A stretch of DNA of 64,000 bases, from the NCBI GenBank assembly GCA_003255025.1, contig QANY01009049.1, positions 124,001 through 188,000 of the forward strand, written 5' to 3'. Origin of the DNA: Datisca glomerata. Lineage: Eukaryota; Streptophyta; Magnoliopsida; Cucurbitales; Datiscaceae. Position numbers and translations under genes: made by a program. The notes below the pieces were generated by a model, which had not been told where the DNA came from, searched no databases, and worked only from the letters and a program-made list of their open reading frames with translations. This document shows positions 57,546 to 64,000 of this stretch, piece after piece (position 1 is the stretch's first letter; each line of letters starts with the position of its first letter).

Positions 57546-60500
57546 ATTTACTCTTTTTGCGAGTCTCAAAACTATTATATATATTTTACAATAGAAAAAC
57601 ATAGAAAGGTATCGACTTCTTTTATATTTAAATGATACATACATTATTTATATATACACTCAAAAATTACAAAAACACGAATATAATAAATTTAATCCTA
57701 TAATACAAAATATTTACATACATTTACTATACCAACCTTTAAATATAGTTATTATAGTCATGTGGAGGATGACGAACGTCCTCTGTCTACATTAACAGTA
57801 GAAATATATGTCGGACATGTTGATGCAGATGACTCACTAGGTGAAGAACTGTCCAAATTGTGAGATACTCTGATGATATTATATAACATTTCCATGCTCA
57901 TATCTACGACATTTATCAGGAGATAAATATATCAAAATACATAATGCAAATTTAAGTCTTCCAAAATCAAAATAAATAAAAATAACTAATATCAAAATAG
58001 AAAACCAATATAGGAATTTGACTCATCATTCAAAAATATATTAAACTATCATTAGAAACATAGACAAATGAACATAGAATCATACACTGATTTATAGTTG
58101 AAGAAGAATCCAAAGCATCGAACGAAGAAAAAAATATAAATTAAGTGATCCTAAATGAGGAAGAAGATCTATATACTTTAAATAGAACACCTGAAAGTTC
58201 AGTAAATTTTTAAAAATAAAAGAAGTATATAAAATCAATAAGACAACATAGTCAAATTTCAATGTTAAAAAATTGACAACACAATTGTAAGTGTAACTAT
58301 ATGCTTAAGTACTTCCTCTGTAACTATATGTCCTAGAACGTATAAAAAACAAATACTGTTAAAGTCCTAGTTGGATGGGAAAAATCCTTGACATTTCTGT
58401 TACTACAAAAATATCATTGTTACTATAGGTTTCTCTTACTATGACTAATAATTTCAACACTTTTATTTGGATATTTCGATTAAAAAAGAAAGAGATTAGG
58501 AACGTGAAGATGCGGGTTTGACTCTCACCATCCACCAATTAGTAATAATATTATTTAATAGGATGAAGGTATTAATAATATCAAAACATGATGGTATCAA
58601 TAATATTGTTTTCATACCATTACAACTGCTAACAAAGAAACAAAGAGCCTATGAGCAAGGCTTAATATATTCAAACTCAAAACACAGAATTACAAACATC
58701 TGTTATATCGTATAATTTAACTTTTCATATCATTTAGCTTTATAATCCAAAAGGTAATGCCATTGTTGTTTTTAACCAAAAGAAGAAGAAACAAAATAAA
58801 TAGTAAGTAAATTACATTAAAATAATGATCTTCAACCTACAATACATCACTGAATAGCCTTCAGCCTCCTCTGTTTCTGTCAAGCACGTTTCCAAAGTTA
58901 GTGATAGGACATGATGATAAGATGCTTTCTCCATGCTTGTATTTGAAGACCCCAAAATTTCTATGATGATAAGACAAATCATGATAAAAACATAACAAAA
59001 TGTGTTTTAATATCAAACAACAAGTGATCACAAAAAACTTGATATAACATGCTTTGGATATGGTAATGTCAGGTTAAATGCGGCCTATGCCTTGTAAGCC
59101 TTTACAGGGTCTAACACATGCTATGTTTCTTTCTTCTCTTATTCTTTCTTTGGGTTTATCCTTCGTCCCCCCCTCTCTTTCTCACCTCGTTCTTCCCTTC
59201 TTTCTTTGACTCAACTTTCGAACCGATTGAGAGTATCAATTTGTCGTCAATTTCTCAATCTGCTCACAACATTCAGAGAGTGATATATAACATCAAAATA
59301 TAACATGCTTCTTCTCTTTAGTATTAATTAAATGGAACCAATCCCTACAACAATATATAACATCAAAATATTAGGCTAAAGAGAAACAAAATATATTTTT
59401 TAAAGACAACATACACAATTCTTATATTAAAAAATTGGAAAAAAAAAAGTAAGCAACTATTAAGGGGAAGTAAAAAGGGGAAGAAACCCTCCCTGGATAC
59501 CAAGCAAAGAAGCTAACAAAGTTGAAAGCTTAAAAAAGAGTTTGAGAAGTAATACATCAAACACAGACAAAGGAGAAGGAATAGAAGCCATCATCAAGTA
59601 ATCAGAATTCTAAACACTGGTTCTAATTACTCAAACAATTTTAGCAGTTGAAACTCACAAAAGCATAGACAACATAAAAGGCAACAACAACTAAGGCAGC
59701 TTAATTGAACAACACAGACTAACATGAAGATGAAATGTAAATAGGAAAAAATAGATAAAAAACAACACAGAATCATAAATTCACCCACTTTACAATTTTT
59801 ACAAAGATCACAACAAAAACAAGATTAAATAAGCAATTATTGATAGACAACTAAAAGGAATTATATTCCAAAAAATTAATCTACCATTCACAATAAAGTC
59901 AACACACATAGCTAAAATTAGGGAAACACTAACTCAGGTAAAGACATTCACTCGCTCATATTAAATCATTACATAGACAATCCTTCTCACATAACTAAAG
60001 AAACATCAACAACCAACAACAAATGGTCTGTGAAGAAAAATTAGCATTAAACTCAACTTTCAGAATAAAAAAACAAAGATAAAGATGAGGCTCACACCAA
60101 GAAAGCTCACCTAGATTACAAAATAAGGAAGCGATTATTGACAAACTTGCAAATTTGCAATAGAAAAATCTTAAATTTAAAAAAAAACATAAATGAACTA
60201 CAAAAGAGAAAACTTGGGAAAAAATGAGGGAAAAATCTCAACGTCAACAAGGAGTACTACCTGGCAAGAACAAAAGCAAAAACAAAAAACATAGCTTTAA
60301 TAATATTTACTCATTCGGATAAAGCCAATACGAAAGACACGCTAAATGCATAAACCTCAAATACATGAATGCTAAAGCCAAAATATCTCATAACAAATAT
60401 TTTGTCAAATCTTTAAACAAGTGTTTAATGACTAAGCAGTATAGAGCCAAGAAATACCTGTAAAAGTAAAAAATCATATCAATTAACACATCCCACAATC

Positions 60501-60894
60501 AAATAAAATCAAATAACACAAATCTCCAAAGCTGAATCTTAATCTTGTGGTTTGGATCTCCCCATAAAAATCTCTACCCATCCTACAATCAAATAAAAAT
60601 TTGAATTCAAAAATCCTAATGCCCATAATATTCACACATATCTTTATTATACTTCATACTAACATTCTTAAGCATGTATGAAACAGCAACACAATGAGTT
60701 GTGTGAAATCAGTTTCGCAGATTTTTCCAGATAAATGAATGGAAAAAAGCATGTCTCCAAACATAAAAATAAGCAAGACGAATCATCAGATAAAATCATA
60801 CAAATTATAACATGCCATCAAAAGAAATTCGAAAGCATAAGATGAGAAATTAAAATAAAATGAATACAAATATGACTACATATATCTTCTCATT
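57546..60894. other. AT-rich region, possibly eroded internal part of the copia element
   Basis: No protein motif recognised. Since copia integrase sequence starts near 60895, the eroded gag/protease part or nested insertions may lie here, but no LTR start was found. Confidence 0.4.
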
Positions 60895-63798
60895 CATGAA
60901 AAGTCAAAGTCATTGGACGTGTTCAAAAATTGTAAGGCTGAAGTTGAGAACCAACTCAACAGAAGGATAAAAGCGTCATATATGACCATGGTGGTGAGTG
61001 CTATGGTAGATATGACAGTTCACTGAACAATGTCCATGATCATTTGCTAAATTCCTAGAGGAATATGATATCATCCCACAGTACACTAAGGCTAGGTTTG
61101 CCTACTGTGCATGGTGTTTCTGAAAGACAAAACAGAATGTTTAAGGACATGGTGATGAGTATGATTAGTTATTCTACCTTACCAGAATCACTCTGTGGTG
61201 AAACAATTAAGGCTGCAGCATATATCCTTAACAAAGTTTCAACTAAACCGATTGTCAAAACCTCATATGAGCTTTGGACCAGTAAGAAACTTAGTCTAAA
61301 GCATTTGCACGTTTGAGGATGTCCAGCTGAGGCAAAGCCTTATAGGTCTAATGAAAAGTAACTGGACTTCAGGATGTTGAGTTACTATTTTGTTGGATAT
61401 TCTAAAAGATTCAGGGGTACACGTTTATGATCCCACAACAAGGTCAATTTTGAGACAGGAAATGCACAATTTTTTTAGGATGCCGAGTTTGTGGGGGGAG
61501 ATATGGTTAGGGATTTTATCATTCAGGAGGAATATGGATATATTCCCACATGTGTTATTAGCATTGATCAAAATTATGTTCCTGACATTGCCAATGACAC
61601 AACACATCAAGCCAATATCAGAGAACCTCATGTTCAAGAGATTGTTCCACAAAAACAAACTCTAGCGCATCAAGAACCTCTGACATTAAGTAGATCCATT
61701 AGAGAGTGAAGAAGTGCAGTGCCATACGATTACATTGTATCTCTTCAAGAACATGAGGTAGACATTGGAGTGATGGAAGATGACCCGATCAACTTCCGTC
61801 AAGCCATTGGAAGTTCTAACTCCCAGAAGTAGATCGATGCCATGAATGATGAGATAAAGTATATGAAGGACAATGACTTGTGGTATCTTGTCTCATTATC
61901 AGAAGGTGCAAAACTCATTGATTGTAAATGGATTTTTAAGACCAAGAGAGATTCAAAAGGTAATGTGAAAAGATACAAGACTCGTTTTGCAGCAAAAGAC
62001 TTTACACAGAAGGAAAGAATTGATTCTAAAGAGATTTTCTCTCCAATTTCTACGAAAAACTCTTTCAGGATTATATTGGCATTGGTGGCGCATTTCAATC
62101 TTGAGCTGCATCAGATGGTGTAAAGACATCGTTTTTCAATGGCAACATTGAAGAGACTATGTATTTGGTGCAACAAAAAAACTTTGTGTCCGGAGACCTA
62201 AATAATATGGATTGCAATCTTAAGAAATTCATATATGGACTAAGCAGACATCTTGACAATGATATTTTAAGTTTCATAAGGTAATCATCTCATTCTGCTT
62301 TTGAGATGAATGTGGTCGATGTTTGTATATATCATAAGTTCTGTGGGAGTAAGCATATTTTTCTAGTTTTATATGTAGATGACATTTTACTTGCCAACAA
62401 CGATATAAGCTTATTGCCCAACACCAATAGATTTCTAACGATAAGAATTTTGAGATGAAAGATCTTGGTGACGCGTCTTTTGTATTAAGGATCCAAATAC
62501 ACCGAGACCGCTCTCCAGGTTTTCTTAGATTATCACAAATGAGCTATATTGAAAATGTTCTCAAAATATATGGCATGCACGATTGGAAACCAGGTGATAC
62601 CCCTATGGCTAAGGGATAGAGGTTCAGTCTCAATCAATGTCCTAAGAATGATTTTGAGGAAAAAGAAATGCAGAAGATTCTTTATGCCTCAGTAGTAGGG
62701 AGTCTGATATATGCTCAGGTTTGTACACGTCTGGATATTGCGTACGTGACTTGGATGTCAGGCAAGTATTTAAGCAATTCAGGCATAGACCATTGGAAAG
62801 AAGCTAAATGGGTCTTGTTGTATTTACAGAGAATAAAGGACTACATGATCATGTACCAGAGGTTTGATCAGATTGAGATCGTTGGATATACTGACTCTGA
62901 TTTTTCCAGACGCCTAGATAATATGAAATCTATGTAGGGCTACATTTTTCTGCTAGCTGGAGGTATTGTCTCCTAGAACATTGCTAAACAGTCTCTTATA
63001 ACCTCTTCTACCATGGCACACAGGGTTCATAGCATGTTATGAGACATCCAATCACGAAATCTGACTGTGAAATTTTATCACAGGGTTACGGAGAGTGGAC
63101 GGTATTAAGAGACTACTCAAGTTATTTTGTGACAATATGTCAGCAGTCCTCTATTCTAATAACAATATGAGCTCGAAAAAGTCGAGGTCCATAGACATCA
63201 AGTTCCTGGTTGTTAAGGAAAAAGTTGAGAATAGACAGTTGTCTATAGAGCACGTCGGAATAAACTCCATGATTGCGGATCCGCTTACTAAGGGATTGCT
63301 ACCTAAACAGTTTCATGAGCACATTGCTCTTATGGGTGTCATATTGGTTGACGATATTCAATTTTAGTGGAAGGTTGTGCTTTTAGATGCTCTTCTTTAT
63401 AGATATACTTTCAGTTATTTCGGTTTATGGATTTTTTAGGTAATTTCTACAGAAATGAAATTTTGGTTTATTCACACTCTGACTCTGGTATGGTTTGATC
63501 TCACTAAGATTTTTGATGCATCTGTTGGAAATAGGAATGTTAAGATCACATTACATAAAAATTTCATGCTACACATTCACATCATAATCCATGTCATTTA
63601 GTAATATTGACACACGTGACCATTGATGTAGGTTGAGTTACGATTGATGTAGTGAATGTCGCTTTGATCCTATGTTGGTATGATTGATGGACCAGATTGG
63701 TTATAAATACATTTTAGTAATGACATTACAGTTGAGCTCGTTCGGTTATTTTTGCAATGCATAATTATAAGGTTATACATATAGTCCAAGTGGGAGAT
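60895..63798 (+). mobile_element. Ty1/copia retrotransposon pol remnant
   Basis: Plus-strand fragments in copia order. Integrase core near 60900-61310 (VENQLNRRIKAS, RLGLPTVHGVSERQNRMFKD, LCGETIKAAAYILNKV). The C-terminal integrase region DFRMLSYYFVGYSKRFRG follows at about 61375. The RT opening is at 61842-62123 (MNDEIKYMKDNDLWYLVSL, DCKWIFKTKRDSKGNVKRYK) and the RT catalytic box LYVDDILLANND at about 62370. The late RT/RNase H part is LYASVVGSLIYAQVCTRLDI (62688) and VGYTDSDFSR (62881), then KVENRQLSIEHVGIN and DPLTKGL to a stop at 63367. Many stops and frameshifts; inactive. A purine run AGTGGGAGA precedes the 3' LTR. Confidence 0.88.
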
Positions 63799-64000
63799 TG
63801 TTGGAACCTTAATCCAATGTTGGACTTATATGTGAATAGTTATATGTTACAGACTGTCAAATAAGGTTAAGCCAATTAAAAGTGATCGACTAAGGTTTTA
63901 GTAATTTGGATTTTAACGTATCTGATAGGTTGTGAGCCTTTTGATGTGCAGAAACTTTTGGGTAATTTCTATTTTTATGATGGGCTAAAATAGAAATACA
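63799..64000 (+). repeat. Start of the 3' LTR of the copia element
   Basis: TGTTGGAACCTTAATCC begins directly after the polypurine tract (63789-63797). The LTR runs out of the window, so its end and target duplication are not visible. Confidence 0.75.

Noticed and set aside
1..64000. CRISPR array or prokaryotic operon
   Set aside because: Introns, plant gene families and transposons show a plant nuclear sequence; the tandem repeats present have no spacer structure.

Overview
The window is nuclear DNA from a eudicot plant. The genes have introns with GT/AG borders, chloroplast- and Golgi-type proteins are encoded, and there are many plant transposons and a large mitochondrial insert. Nothing visible fixes the species.

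Layout. (1) 1-1328, minus: a TBL/PMR5 (DUF231) gene running off the left edge, with a TGA in place of a conserved Cys codon. (2) 1494-3839: a solo LTR with a perfect 5-bp target duplication, inserted just upstream of the TBL gene. (3) 5860-9512, minus: a BRCT + RING finger protein in seven exons. (4) 11011-13179, minus: an FLX-like coiled-coil protein (FLXL2 type), with a 5'UTR intron and a long GA/CT microsatellite in its leader. (5) 14276-22208, plus: an essentially full-length but decayed endogenous caulimovirid, terminally redundant by about 60 bp and flanked by a directly repeated host segment of about 180 bp. It sits in the FLX-like promoter. (6) 23141-25682, minus: an intact tryptophan synthase beta type 2 gene in six exons. 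(7) 25756-45766: a long inverted-repeat (foldback or MULE-like) element, broken in its centre by a solo LTR (26545-28295) and in its right arm by a mitochondrial insert of about 16.8 kb (28561-45404).

The mitochondrial insert carries nad4L, atp4, nad2 exon 5, rps4, nad6, rps10 with its group II intron, and the 3' end of rps19. It also carries a decayed group II-type reverse transcriptase, a Ty3/gypsy pol fragment and a Rep-like (HUH) ORF. RNA-editing sites are in the unedited state and introns are retained, so it arrived as DNA. Several C-to-T stops show that it is decaying.

(8) 47819-50571, minus: an intact cofactor-independent phosphoglycerate mutase of archaeal type in five exons. (9) 52.4-57.6 kb: a tandem repeat, a broken Dicer-like 2 helicase fragment, a non-autonomous hAT-like element with TIRs and an 8-bp target duplication, and a broken SGS3-like fragment. 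(10) 60.9-64 kb, plus: a decayed Ty1/copia element with integrase, RT, RNase H, polypurine tract and the start of its 3' LTR.

Four host genes look complete (BRCT-RING, FLX-like, TSB2, phosphoglycerate mutase). The TBL gene is partial and possibly broken. The rest is accessory sequence that records repeated insertion, including viral and organellar DNA joined by end-joining repair.
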